Origin: Thermococcus sp.
GTDB lineage: Archaea; Methanobacteriota_B; Thermococci; Thermococcales; Thermococcaceae
Assembly: GCF_026988555.1 (NCBI RefSeq)
Contig: NZ_JALSLB010000054.1
Coordinates: 62,001 to 126,000 of the forward strand
Direction of reading: 5' to 3'
DNA length: 64,000 nucleotides
The first letter of the stretch is position 1; every line of letters begins with the position of its first letter. This document shows positions 17,444 through 25,617 of the stretch, in pieces. The notes under the pieces are model-generated. The model saw nothing but the letters and a program-made list of their open reading frames with translations. It searched no databases and was not told the DNA's origin. A program made the translations under genes and the position numbers.

Positions 17444-17695
17444 TCACTTTTCTTTAAGCTTTACCACCAGGTTTACCGCACTCTGAAACGCCGATAGGAA
17501 GTTGAGGGTAAAGAAGATCCAATCGCCGATCACGTAGGAGTACACCGTAAGCATCGTCGCGGCGGTCACGTAGATGATTATAAACTTCAGATTAAGAGGG
17601 CACTGTCGCGTTCTTACTGTTTCGATCGTTTGGGGCACCCATGAACTCACCAGCAGTATCATTCCGATTAACCCTATTATCTCTCCACCGTTCAT
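17444..17695 (-). CDS. SemiSWEET-like PQ-loop membrane protein
   Basis: An 83-residue protein with three predicted transmembrane helices and the PQ motif in the first helix (SWVPQTIETVRTR), followed by the conserved small-residue loop. This is the half-transporter layout of bacterial SemiSWEET sugar carriers, which act as dimers. The ATG at MNGGEIIG is chosen because GGGTGACG precedes it; the longer reading with 31 additional residues lacks a ribosome site. Substrate is unknown; sugars are typical for the family. Confidence 0.82.
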   Translation of the reverse strand: MNGGEIIGLIGMILLVSSWVPQTIETVRTRQCPLNLKFIIIYVTAATMLTVYSYVIGDWIFFTLNFLSAFQSAVNLVVKLKEK

Positions 17696-17794
17696 ACTCG
17701 TCACCCAAACGGGAGAACCGTAAAGACAAAAAAGCATTATGCACTTCTTTAAGTTAAAAGTGAGGGAATAATTGGGTGGGATAGGCACTTAAAA

Positions 17795-18259
17795 CTAAAG
17801 TTGACTCGCAAGCCTTGACATCGCCCAGGTCTTTACATCGTCATCGATTATGCCCTCTATGAGGTTCATTGCCTCGGATACCCTTCCTGACCTAGCCAGA
17901 ACCATGGCAACCTCCGCCTGTATCTTGGACTTGTTCGAGAGATCCCTCATGTACTCCGCTATCTTCAGGGCCTCATCCGTGTCTCCCATGTTGAGAAACT
18001 CAAATGCCAGGCTCATCAGGGCTTTAGTGCTCTCCGCTTCGGTTTCTATGTCCAGGGCACTTTTAATGGCCAGCTCAAGGGCGTCCCTGTAGTCACCACC
18101 TTTCCTAGCCAGCTCAAGGGCTATACGGGACATTGCTTTAGAGCGAACAACCTTATCCGGAATGGCCCTGGCCATATTGACAGCTTCATCATAGTTGCCG
18201 GCCTGAATAAGCTTTAAAACCGCTTCGTAAAGGGATCTAGAGCGATACCACTCCTGCAT
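17795..18259 (-). CDS. TPR-like helical repeat protein
   Basis: A 154-residue soluble protein composed of helix pairs about 34-38 residues long with the TPR-like pattern A-x2-L/I-x-A-G-x-Y/A-x-E-A (GNYDEAVNMARAIPD, GDYRDALELAIKSA, GDTDEALKIAEYM, GRVSEAMNLIEGI). Such repeats normally mediate protein binding. The ATG at MQEWYRS is chosen with GGGGG upstream; the longer reading would need TTG. It is on the same strand as the SemiSWEET gene, about 100 bases upstream of it. Partners are unknown. Confidence 0.75.
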   Translation of the reverse strand: MQEWYRSRSLYEAVLKLIQAGNYDEAVNMARAIPDKVVRSKAMSRIALELARKGGDYRDALELAIKSALDIETEAESTKALMSLAFEFLNMGDTDEALKIAEYMRDLSNKSKIQAEVAMVLARSGRVSEAMNLIEGIIDDDVKTWAMSRLASQL

Positions 18260-18385
18260 GGCTACCCCCAAAGGTTTTAGAGCTCAAAGAATTTAAGCCT
18301 CCCGTGGCTAGCGATTGAAGAACCGTGCAGGTCACCAACATCAAGACTTATAACCCTACACGACGAGTGGTAGATAGGTGGGAAA

Positions 18386-18952
18386 ATGAAGAGGTACGCG
18401 ATCTTTATCGTGCTCTTGGTTCTTGGGGGATTTGCGGCCGGATGCATATCGGGCGAAACTTCACCAGGCACTTCAACAACACAGTCGATGGGACCCTCAG
18501 GGTACACGATTATCAACGGCACCAAGATATACTTCAACGAACTCCACTTCTACATGTACGGTATGAAAACGTGCCCGCACTGCAGGCACATGCATACCTT
18601 AATTCCCGCAACCTTCGGTGAGAGAAGTCTGACTTATTATGAACTGGTCGGAAACGCCACAAATGACGAGATATTTAGAGAACTCTCAAGGCTGACTGGG
18701 ATCTCGGGAGTGCCGGCTATTGGAATAACTTACCAGGGAAAGCTTAGAGGGGTCATTGAGGGGGAATTCAACGTAAGCGCCACCCCACAGATAGTGTACC
18801 AAGCCATGAAACATTCGGGGGTCTTTCTTGAGGTGGGAGGAGAGTGGTACATCCTGCCCTACAACGACACGAAGTCCCAGGTGTACATAGGGCAGCTCTA
18901 CACCATCTTCGTCAAGAACCGGCTACCGAAGACGAATCAGACGTCCGGTTGA
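18386..18952 (+). CDS. Thioredoxin-fold lipoprotein
   Basis: A 188-residue exported protein. The signal peptide ends LGGFAAGC, a lipobox with Cys at about residue 20, followed by a Ser/Thr/Gly-rich linker. The mature domain begins with FYMYGMKTCPHC, a CPHC redox centre near residue 63-66, and has a cis-proline segment ISGVPAIGITY. It is therefore probably an outer-face thiol-disulfide oxidoreductase anchored to the membrane. The second half (after residue 130) is not recognised. GGTGGGAAA precedes the ATG and a TATA-like CTTATAACC lies upstream. Confidence 0.85.
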   Translation: MKRYAIFIVLLVLGGFAAGCISGETSPGTSTTQSMGPSGYTIINGTKIYFNELHFYMYGMKTCPHCRHMHTLIPATFGERSLTYYELVGNATNDEIFRELSRLTGISGVPAIGITYQGKLRGVIEGEFNVSATPQIVYQAMKHSGVFLEVGGEWYILPYNDTKSQVYIGQLYTIFVKNRLPKTNQTSG

Positions 18953-18985
18953 TCTCTTTTGGAGTTATTGCACAGTAGGGGGCCA

Positions 18986-19444
18986 TTAAAACACCCTGGC
19001 ATAGCCCCATTTCCTTACACTCATGAGGATGGAGGTCTCGGTGCTCCTTATCCCCCCTATCCTTCCGAGCTTCTCTATAAGGAAGTTTTCAAGCTCCTGA
19101 AGGTCCCTCACCGTGACTTGCATCAGGATATCGTGAGCACCCGTTGCGATCCCCAAGACATCCACCTCAGGGAGTTTACTGAGCTCCTCCGCTGCCATTT
19201 TTATCCTGCTGGCCTCAACATCAACCGCTATAAAAGCGACTATTGAGTAACCCGCCTTGAAGGGATTGATGAGCGCAGAGAACTTTCGTATAACCCCTAT
19301 CTCCTGGAGTTTTTTGACCCGAAGACGCACTGTGGACTCTGGAACCCTCAACCTCCGAGCCATTTCAGAGTAGCTCGCCCTCCCGTTTTCCTGGAGTATC
19401 CGAAGGATGCCCCTATCAAGTTCATCGAGACGAATCTCAGCCAT
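18986..19444 (-). CDS. Lrp/AsnC-family transcriptional regulator
   Basis: A 152-residue regulator. The N-terminal helix-turn-helix is LDELDRGILRILQENGRASYSEMARRL with recognition helix PESTVRLRVKKLQEIGVI, and the C-terminal RAM domain begins around residue 65 (YSIVAFIAVDVE) and contains the ligand-binding glycine-rich ATGAHDILMQV. The ATG at MAEIRLDE follows GGTGG. It is divergent from a PLP-dependent enzyme, and the two TATA boxes (about 19470-19493) nearly overlap, so the regulator probably controls that enzyme and itself in response to an amino acid. Confidence 0.93.
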   Translation of the reverse strand: MAEIRLDELDRGILRILQENGRASYSEMARRLRVPESTVRLRVKKLQEIGVIRKFSALINPFKAGYSIVAFIAVDVEASRIKMAAEELSKLPEVDVLGIATGAHDILMQVTVRDLQELENFLIEKLGRIGGIRSTETSILMSVRKWGYARVF

Positions 19445-19560
19445 ACAAACCACCGATCTTAATATTTCAGCATTTTATTTATAAAGATTTATATGTAATA
19501 CGTAAAATTTAACCGAAATCTCTATTAATTTCTAAGGAGTATAACATCTAGGGTGTGACC

Positions 19561-20892
19561 ATGGACGAGGAGGATGTTGCCAGACGGTACTCCCACATGT
19601 TCCCAACATCATCGCGGGTAACCTACACCCCAATAGTAGGGGTCAAAGCGGAGAACGCGCGTGTTTGGGACATCCGTGGGAGGGAGTACATAGACTTCCT
19701 CAGCGATGCTGCCGTCCAGAACGTTGGCCACAACAACCCCAGGGTGGTGCAGGCAATAAAGGAACAGGCCGACAGACTCGTTCACTTCACGTTTATATAC
19801 GGCTTTCCGATAGAGCCTCTCCTCCTGGCAGAGAAGCTGGCCGAGATCTCACCGATCGAAGACCCAAAGATAGCCTTTGGCCTCAGCGGAAGTGATGCAA
19901 ACGATGGTGCAATAAAGTTCGCCAGGGCGTACACGGGAAGACGTTCAATTCTCAGCTATCTGCGAAGCTACTACGGCTCCACGTACGGCGCTATGAGCCT
20001 TACAGGGCTGGACTTTGAAGCCCGGGCTAAAGTGGGGGAACTCAACGGCGTTCACTTTATCCCATACCCAAACTGCTACCGCTGTCCATTCGGGAAGGAA
20101 CCCCAAAGTTGTAGGATGGAGTGCGTGTCCTACCTGAAGGAGAAGTTCGAAGGAGAGGTACATGCCGAGGGTATCGCCGCCCTCTTTGCCGAACCAGTAC
20201 AGGGGGATGCGGGCATGGTTGTTCCACCCAGAGACTACTTCAAAAGGGTGAAGCGCCTTTTGGACAAGCACGGGATCTTACTGGCCGTCGATGAGGTTCA
20301 AAGCGGGATGGGAAGGACGGGCAGGTGGTTTGCAATAGAGCACTTTGGAGTCAAACCCGACATAGTAACCCTCGCCAAGCCCCTGGGGGGTGGACTGCCC
20401 ATAAGCGCCATCCTCGGACGGAGAGAGATCATGGACACCCTGCCCCCGATGGGACATGCGTTCAGCCTGAGCGGGAACCCCATTGCAAGTCGGGCGGCGC
20501 TGGTGGTCATAGAGGAGATCGAGGAAAGGGATCTCTTAAAGAGGGCCGAGAAACTGGGGACATACGCCAAAAAACGGCTGGAGAAGATGAAGGGAGAACA
20601 TGAACTCATCGGTGACGTTCGTGGCCTCGGCCTGATGCTTGGGATTGACCTTGTGAAGGATAGAGAGACGAAGGAAAGGGCATACTCCGAGGCCAGGAAG
20701 GTCGTCTGGCGGGCCTATGAGCTCGGACTTATACTGGCGTTCCTGCAGGGCAACGTGCTCAGGATACAGCCACCGCTGACGATAGAGGAGGACCTGCTTG
20801 AAGAGGGGCTCAACCGATTGGAACAGGCAATAAACGACGTGGAGGAGGGAAAAGTACCCGATAGGGTGCTCTCAAAAGTTCAGGGATGGTGA
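19561..20892 (+). CDS. PLP-dependent class III aminotransferase-fold enzyme (aminotransferase or amino acid racemase)
   Basis: Cytoplasmic PLP enzyme of 443 residues. Visible are [19 protein letters not shown] (cofactor phosphate loop), [23 protein letters not shown] (Asp contacting the pyridine nitrogen), and the Schiff-base lysine in [10 protein letters not shown] (Lys273). A cysteine-rich insert, [10 protein letters not shown] with CRMEC, is typical of the Thermococcales members of this family, which include ornithine and 4-aminobutyrate-type aminotransferases and broad-substrate, Leu/Met or Ala/Ser racemases. I cannot separate these by eye. The ATG is chosen over GTG 19555. The divergent Lrp regulator supports a role in amino acid metabolism. 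Confidence 0.88.
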   Translation: MDEEDVARRYSHMFPTSSRVTYTPIVGVKAENARVWDIRGREYIDFLSDAAVQNVGHNNPRVVQAIKEQADRLVHFTFIYGFPIEPLLLAEKLAEISPIEDPKIAFGLSGSDANDGAIKFARAYTGRRSILSYLRSYYGSTYGAMSLTGLDFEARAKVGELNGVHFIPYPNCYRCPFGKEPQSCRMECVSYLKEKFEGEVHAEGIAALFAEPVQGDAGMVVPPRDYFKRVKRLLDKHGILLAVDEVQSGMGRTGRWFAIEHFGVKPDIVTLAKPLGGGLPISAILGRREIMDTLPPMGHAFSLSGNPIASRAALVVIEEIEERDLLKRAEKLGTYAKKRLEKMKGEHELIGDVRGLGLMLGIDLVKDRETKERAYSEARKVVWRAYELGLILAFLQGNVLRIQPPLTIEEDLLEEGLNRLEQAINDVEEGKVPDRVLSKVQGW

Positions 20893-20898
20893 AGAAGT

Positions 20899-21558
20899 TC
20901 AGAAGATGACCTCATCCATCCCCGTTTCAGTGGAGCCCTCTCCCGGCCTCAACTTTTCAGGCATGTTCGAAAACGCCAGTATCTGGTAGATCGCGGAGAT
21001 CAAGAGTAGAATCGCGCCCACCAGGATTATCAAGGTCAACGCCCCCCACCAGAGCCATTTTGCAGTGTCCGCGAATTCTTTGACACCGGTTATGTCGTAC
21101 ATGGCCTCCCACGCTTTTTTCTGGAAGTAGGCCGCCAGGATGAAGACGACAATAACGGCGATGGCCACGATGACGATCAGACCCAGCACAGTGGAGCTTT
21201 GAGTCCCCTGATCCAGATCGTAGACCACAGATGTTGACTCCCCTATCCCTATAGGATGGGACCCATGGAAAACAACTCCCTCCCCTGAGCTCGGGTGAAG
21301 GGCTAAGACACCGGCCAGCACGATGATAACGGCGAGCACAATACCGCCCACTGCAACTATGAATCCGTAGAGATAGTACCTGAACGGTCTGCCGTCTCCC
21401 GCCTTGTCCCCAACTCCTTTGAGAGCTATCAGTATGAGTACAAAGCCCACCAGAGAGAGGATGCTTCCAAAAACCCCTATGTACGGCACAGCACCGAAAA
21501 ATCCCGCCGCAAGTGCTAGTATGGAACCTATTAGACCAAGGTTCCTTTCACTACTCAC
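20899..21558 (-). CDS. DUF996-like integral membrane protein
   Basis: A membrane protein with six or so hydrophobic segments beginning RNLGLIGSILALAAGF, plus a polar extracytoplasmic loop around residue 95-135. The N-terminal repeated glycine-rich helices and the segment YYLYGFIVAVGGIV match the DUF996 family of archaeal membrane proteins. The start is placed at GTG 21558 because GGAGGT precedes it at a good distance; an ATG eight codons upstream lacks such a site. A TATA-like TTTTTTAAG is near 21604. Its stop lies only seven bases from that of the PLP enzyme, with which it converges. Function unknown. Confidence 0.7.
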   Translation of the reverse strand: MSSERNLGLIGSILALAAGFFGAVPYIGVFGSILSLVGFVLILIALKGVGDKAGDGRPFRYYLYGFIVAVGGIVLAVIIVLAGVLALHPSSGEGVVFHGSHPIGIGESTSVVYDLDQGTQSSTVLGLIVIVAIAVIVVFILAAYFQKKAWEAMYDITGVKEFADTAKWLWWGALTLIILVGAILLLISAIYQILAFSNMPEKLRPGEGSTETGMDEVIF

Positions 21559-21660
21559 GTCAACCTCCACTGATACCACCATAAAATGTAAAGGTGCAAC
21601 TTCTTAAAAAACTTTAGGAGGGGAAAAGCATACACCAACGATGAAAAAAAGCCGGGGGAG

Positions 21661-22347
21661 TTACCCCTTCCCTTTCTCGGTCTTTGAGCCCTCGTCCTTC
21701 TTGCTTGACTCTGCGGATTTCTGAGCAGGTTTTGCGGCAGGTTTAGGTCTCGCCGCGGCAGGGGGCTTAAGGCCGTAGCCAATTACCTTGAACCTGAACT
21801 CTGTTCCGTCCCTCAGGTAGTACGTGGTTTCCTTGGTCTCTTTGTTGAATGTGATCCTCTCCACGGGGAAGCGGTAGTCCCCGAACTTCTCGTTGAGCTC
21901 CTGAACCTTCTTGGGATCGATGGGAACCCAGTCGTACAGCTCCAGGTCTTCCTCCATCCCCGAGGTGGTCAGGTAGCAGTTCTCCACGTGCCCGAGCGCC
22001 CCTGTGGGACACACATCCACACAGAACTGGCAGAAGGTACACCTGCCGTAGTCCACCTTTGGATGCGGTCTCTTCTCAATTTTTCCATCGATCTCTATCC
22101 AAGTCATCTCTATTGCCCTGGCCGGGCATATCTGACCGCAGAAGTTACAGCCTATGCACTTCTTCCAGTCGAGAGTGTGGAACCCCCTGTACTTGGGTGC
22201 CGGCTCTATCTTCTCGAAGGGTATCTTTATCGTGACCGGCTTTTTGAAGAGGTACTTGATGCCCAACCATGGTTTGACGAATGACTTCTTGAGCCTGACC
22301 TTCTCCTCGCCGACGATCCTAACTCGGGGTTTTTTAACGCTCTCCAT
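21661..22347 (-). CDS. mbsN: Mbs complex subunit N, polyferredoxin (NuoI-like)
   Basis: Last gene of the mbs (mbx) operon; the subunit carries electrons between the cytosolic donor and the catalytic module at the membrane. It has two [4Fe-4S] motifs, CIGCNFCGQICP and CTFCQFCVDVCP, as in complex I subunit NuoI/TYKY. The C-terminal 35 residues are Ala, Lys and Pro rich (AARPKPAAKPAQKSAESSKK), a low-complexity tail not needed for the fold. The ATG at MESVKKPRV follows AGGTGATGAAG, the spacing used throughout this operon; the upstream ATG 22353 is an alternative. Confidence 0.88.
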   Translation of the reverse strand: MESVKKPRVRIVGEEKVRLKKSFVKPWLGIKYLFKKPVTIKIPFEKIEPAPKYRGFHTLDWKKCIGCNFCGQICPARAIEMTWIEIDGKIEKRPHPKVDYGRCTFCQFCVDVCPTGALGHVENCYLTTSGMEEDLELYDWVPIDPKKVQELNEKFGDYRFPVERITFNKETKETTYYLRDGTEFRFKVIGYGLKPPAAARPKPAAKPAQKSAESSKKDEGSKTEKGKG

Positions 22348-22352
22348 CTTCA

Positions 22353-23537
22353 TCACCTGTCTATGTCCGGCGGGCAGTTGTCAAGGGTCTTCAGGATGAC
22401 CGGCACGTCCGCGAGGCGTGCTCCCTTAAGCAGTTCCTCGAGCACGGTAACGCCGTGGCTCTGGCTCGGTCCGCGAACGTGGACGCGGTAGGGCTTGTGG
22501 GTTCCGTCGCTGACTACGTAAGCACCAAAGTCACCCTTAGTGCTCTCGACGTGTGCGTAGGCGTCTCCCTTCGGCGGTTTGAACCTCGGTAGTGCCTTGA
22601 GCCTTGGATCCTGTACCATATAAGGTCCGCTTGGCGGCCCCATATCGAGGAGCTGTTCGAGTATGTAAAGGTCCTGCTCAATCTCGTACCTTCTCACAAG
22701 GACCCTCGCGAGACTGTCGCCCTCCTTCAAGACCGGAATCTCGAAGTCAAGCTCAGGGTAGAGATAGTAGGGGTCGTCCTTTCTGACGTCGTAGGGAACA
22801 CCGACCGCGCGAAGGTTCGGCCCGGTGACCGCATGCCTCAGCGCAAACTTCTTGTTCATGACGCCTACTCCCTCGGTCCTCTCTATCGTGATGTAGTTGT
22901 CGAAGAGAATCTCGTCAAAGTCCTTGAGCTTGCCCTTGAGGTACTCGACGGTGTCGCGGAGCTGACGGAGCCACCTGTCCCCGGGTATGTCCCTCCTGAC
23001 GCCACCGGGGACGGTGTAGATGTGGTAAACCCTGCCACCGGTGAGCTCTTCAAAGAGGCGCATGAACCTCTCACGGTAGGCAGCCGCCCACTGACCGGCC
23101 GTGTAGAGGCCTATCTCGTTTCCAAAGCCCAGTACCCAGAACATCCATGCGCTCATCCTCGCCATCTCAAGGACCATCGTCCTTATCCACTGGGCCCTGT
23201 CTGGAACCTCCCAGCCGACTATCTCATCGACTGCCATTGAGTAGATGTTTTCCGGAACGTCACTCTCGGGGACGCATATACGGAGGAGCAGGGCTATATT
23301 CGTGAAGTATGGCCTGCCCTCGGCCAGCTTCTCAAAGCCCCTGTGCAGAAAACCCGGATTGACTATCGCCTTCTCTATCCTGTTGCCGTCCATCTTCAGG
23401 ATTATGCTGAAGTTCTCGGTGGCCATGTGCTGCGGTCCAAAGAACAGTTCGTAGGTGCTCTTGTCTATCGGATGCAGGTACATGTCGTGCCCCTTTGCTT
23501 CTTCCCTAAGTTCCTTCGGTACTTCCAAATCGGCCAT
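22353..23537 (-). CDS. mbsL: Mbs complex subunit L, catalytic subunit with degenerate [NiFe] site
   Basis: Homologue of hydrogenase large subunit and complex I NuoD. The hydrogenase pattern RxCGxC is reduced to LLRICVPESD (Cys88), and the C-terminal DPCxxC pattern to LDNCPPDIDR (Cys388), so only one cysteine remains in each pair and a [NiFe] centre cannot form. The same loss is known in the MbsL/MbxL subunit of the sulfane sulfur reductase of Pyrococcus, where it distinguishes Mbs from the hydrogen-evolving Mbh. It is 394 residues from MADLEV, with GAGGTGATGACC before the ATG. It partners with MbsJ at the catalytic end of the complex. Confidence 0.9.
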   Translation of the reverse strand: MADLEVPKELREEAKGHDMYLHPIDKSTYELFFGPQHMATENFSIILKMDGNRIEKAIVNPGFLHRGFEKLAEGRPYFTNIALLLRICVPESDVPENIYSMAVDEIVGWEVPDRAQWIRTMVLEMARMSAWMFWVLGFGNEIGLYTAGQWAAAYRERFMRLFEELTGGRVYHIYTVPGGVRRDIPGDRWLRQLRDTVEYLKGKLKDFDEILFDNYITIERTEGVGVMNKKFALRHAVTGPNLRAVGVPYDVRKDDPYYLYPELDFEIPVLKEGDSLARVLVRRYEIEQDLYILEQLLDMGPPSGPYMVQDPRLKALPRFKPPKGDAYAHVESTKGDFGAYVVSDGTHKPYRVHVRGPSQSHGVTVLEELLKGARLADVPVILKTLDNCPPDIDR

Positions 23538-23547
23538 GGTCATCACC

Positions 23548-24129
23548 TCATATCACGTAGTTGGTCTTGCTCTCATCGTACCTGTCGAAGTCCTCGCCGT
23601 ATATCCCCTTCACGTACCCAAGCATGTTGAAGTCCTTCCTGAAGGGGTGCTTCTCGTATTCCCTCGGTTCAAGGATGAACGGCCCGAGCCTTGGGTTGCC
23701 CTCGTACATAACTCCGAAGAACTCATGACCTTCGCGCTCGTAAGTCTCCGCCACGGGCCATATATCCATGACCGTCGGGAGTCTGGGGTCCTCACGTGGA
23801 ATCCTAGTCCTTACCGCAGCATGAATGCTCTCATCCACGCTCCAGAGATGGTAGATCACCTCAAACTCCCCCTCCTTGAGCCAGTCCACGACGGTTATCT
23901 GTATGAGCATCTCAAACTTTTTCTGGGCGGTCTCAAGGAATTCTTTTATCCTTTCTGAGGGAACCTTGAACTCAACGCGCCGCTCGCGCCTGACGTTTCC
24001 TTCGGCGTAAGGCGCTTCTCTCAGTATTTCCTCAACGAGCCTCCCCTCTTTGGTCTCGGGAATTTCAGGCTTGGTCTCCTCGGTGTTCGCGACTTTCTCT
24101 TCGACCTTGGGTTTCTCGTTCATATCCAT
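23548..24129 (-). CDS. mbsK: Mbs complex subunit K (NuoC-like)
   Basis: Complex I NuoC-type subunit that packs against the catalytic subunit on the cytoplasmic side. The conserved C-terminal pattern is visible: PAVETYEREGHEFFGV-like segment (WPVAETYEREGHEFFGVMY), followed by NPRLGPFILEP and KHPFRKDF. The N-terminal 45 residues are charged and low complexity. The ATG at MDMNEK follows GGAGGTGGCTGGC, and the gene overlaps the end of mbsJ by 10 bases, so the two are coupled. Confidence 0.9.
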   Translation of the reverse strand: MDMNEKPKVEEKVANTEETKPEIPETKEGRLVEEILREAPYAEGNVRRERRVEFKVPSERIKEFLETAQKKFEMLIQITVVDWLKEGEFEVIYHLWSVDESIHAAVRTRIPREDPRLPTVMDIWPVAETYEREGHEFFGVMYEGNPRLGPFILEPREYEKHPFRKDFNMLGYVKGIYGEDFDRYDESKTNYVI

Positions 24130-24710
24130 GCCAGCCACCTCCTCGCTTCTTTCTCACGCCAGTCTTCACCAAAAAGCTCATCCTGGTTCTTCCTGTAGTA
24201 CTCGTAGTTCTCCCGGTACCTCTTCCATCCGTCAGCGGTTCCCTCATCTATCTTGCGCATTATCTCCATTATCCCGTCCATAACGGCTTCGGCCCTCGGC
24301 ATGCAGCCCGCTATGGCAACATCAACCGGCAGGTATCTGTCGAACTGCTTCACCACGTTATAGGAGTCCCAGTAAACGCCGCCGTTTATCGGGCATGATC
24401 CGTGTATCATGATGTACTTCGGGTCCTGCATCAGCTCGTAGGTTATGATGATCCTCTTGAGGGTCTTCGGGGTGACGTAGCCTGTGATGAGGAAGAGGTC
24501 ACCCATCCTCGGCGCAGGGTTGGGCATTACTCCAAAGCGCTCGAAGTCATATCTGGCTGTGGCAAGGGGTGGCATCTCGATACCGCCGCACCCCGTACAG
24601 AACGCCACTATCCAGAGGCTCTTCTTTCTGGCCCATCGAAACAGGGGCTCGAAGAGTTTGAACTCCTGGAGCTCGTAGCTTATGAAATCGTCATTTTTCT
24701 TCTCGCTCAT
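24120..24710 (-). CDS. mbsJ: Mbs complex subunit J (NuoB-like, proximal [4Fe-4S])
   Basis: Complex I NuoB/hydrogenase small-subunit-like protein that holds the proximal cluster next to the active site of MbsL. The four ligands are visible as CTGCGG (Cys38, Cys41), GSCPI (Cys106) and AGCMPR (Cys136). The length of 196 residues is slightly longer than NuoB because of a charged C-terminal tail (ENYEYYRKNQDELFGEDW). GGTGATGTGA precedes the ATG. The order M-J-K-L-N at the end of the operon is the Mbs/Mbx order rather than the Mbh order. Confidence 0.92.
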   Translation of the reverse strand: MSEKKNDDFISYELQEFKLFEPLFRWARKKSLWIVAFCTGCGGIEMPPLATARYDFERFGVMPNPAPRMGDLFLITGYVTPKTLKRIIITYELMQDPKYIMIHGSCPINGGVYWDSYNVVKQFDRYLPVDVAIAGCMPRAEAVMDGIMEIMRKIDEGTADGWKRYRENYEYYRKNQDELFGEDWREKEARRWLAWI

Positions 24711-24720
24711 TCACATCACC

Positions 24721-25617
24721 TCACACCGTCAGCAACACGGCTATTATTCCGATTATCGTCGGCCACTTCCAGAAGAACTTCGCAGCCTGGTCGATGGTGA
24801 ACCTCGGGTAGATACTGGCCACGAATATCGCAATGAACAGCACCGCTATCTGCTTGATGAGCAACTCAAGGAGGTTGCTCGCTCCGCCGAGGAACAGTAT
24901 GGCGAAGAACGCCGTCTCAGCGAAGAGCTGAACCGCGTGCTGGGTGAAGAGTATCGCCGCCTGTTTGCCGCCGTACTCAAGCATTGGACCCATAGAGATT
25001 TCCGCTGGGGCGGTTATGATGTCGAAGGGTTCCAGCCCGATCATCGCTTGGAAGACTATGTCAAAGACTATCATCGCCAGCAGGAGTGCAGGAACCAGGA
25101 TACTCCATCCGTGGATCTGCTGAAGGGCCACTATCTCGCCCAACTTGAACGTTCCGAAGTGCTGGACGATGGCGATTATCGCAAGGCCGTAGGGGAGTTG
25201 CATGGCAACCATTGTGAGGAGGCCACGCTGAACACCGAGAGCCGAGTACGGGTTTCCAGAGCTCATGGCACCGAGCATTATACCGAGCATCGGCACCTCA
25301 AGGAGGTACGCGACGACTATGAGGTCCGCGTTGCTGCTGAAGAGTTGGAAGTTTGCCAGGGGAAGGAAGAGCAACGCGGTTATGCTGGCGCCGAGGGCAA
25401 ATATCGGACCGAAGTCGTAGATGAAGCCGTGGCTGATGCTCTCCTTTTTTCCAAGCAGTTTGAGGGTGTCTATAATCGGCTGGTATATCGGCGGACCGAC
25501 CCTTCTCTGTATCCTCGCCATCGCCTTTCTCTCGATTCCCATAAATATGAAGCCCATGAAGGTGGCGTAGAGCAGCATTCCGATAACTTCAAGGACTAGC
25601 CTGACGTCGAAGTTCAT
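24721..25617 (-). CDS. mbsM: Mbs complex subunit M (NuoH-like membrane anchor)
   Basis: Membrane subunit that connects the peripheral arm to the ion-translocating arm, homologous to complex I NuoH. Its 298 residues form about eight transmembrane helices, and the conserved cytoplasmic loop RRVGPPIYQPIIDTLKLLGKKE is visible near residue 38. A second conserved loop, GLEPFDIITAPAEIS near residue 195, carries the acidic residues typical of NuoH. It begins two to three bases after the mbsH' stop, implying coupled translation. Confidence 0.92.
   Translation of the reverse strand: MNFDVRLVLEVIGMLLYATFMGFIFMGIERKAMARIQRRVGPPIYQPIIDTLKLLGKKESISHGFIYDFGPIFALGASITALLFLPLANFQLFSSNADLIVVAYLLEVPMLGIMLGAMSSGNPYSALGVQRGLLTMVAMQLPYGLAIIAIVQHFGTFKLGEIVALQQIHGWSILVPALLLAMIVFDIVFQAMIGLEPFDIITAPAEISMGPMLEYGGKQAAILFTQHAVQLFAETAFFAILFLGGASNLLELLIKQIAVLFIAIFVASIYPRFTIDQAAKFFWKWPTIIGIIAVLLTV

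Noticed and set aside
22353-23537. Reading the mbsL product as an active hydrogen-evolving [NiFe] subunit
   Set aside because: Only one cysteine is left in each ligand pair, and the operon order with H and H' and no I subunit is that of Mbs.
24682-25599. An open frame of 305 codons on the plus strand
   Set aside because: Antisense to mbsM; rich in Glu, Arg, His and Tyr as expected from reverse reading of membrane-helix codons.
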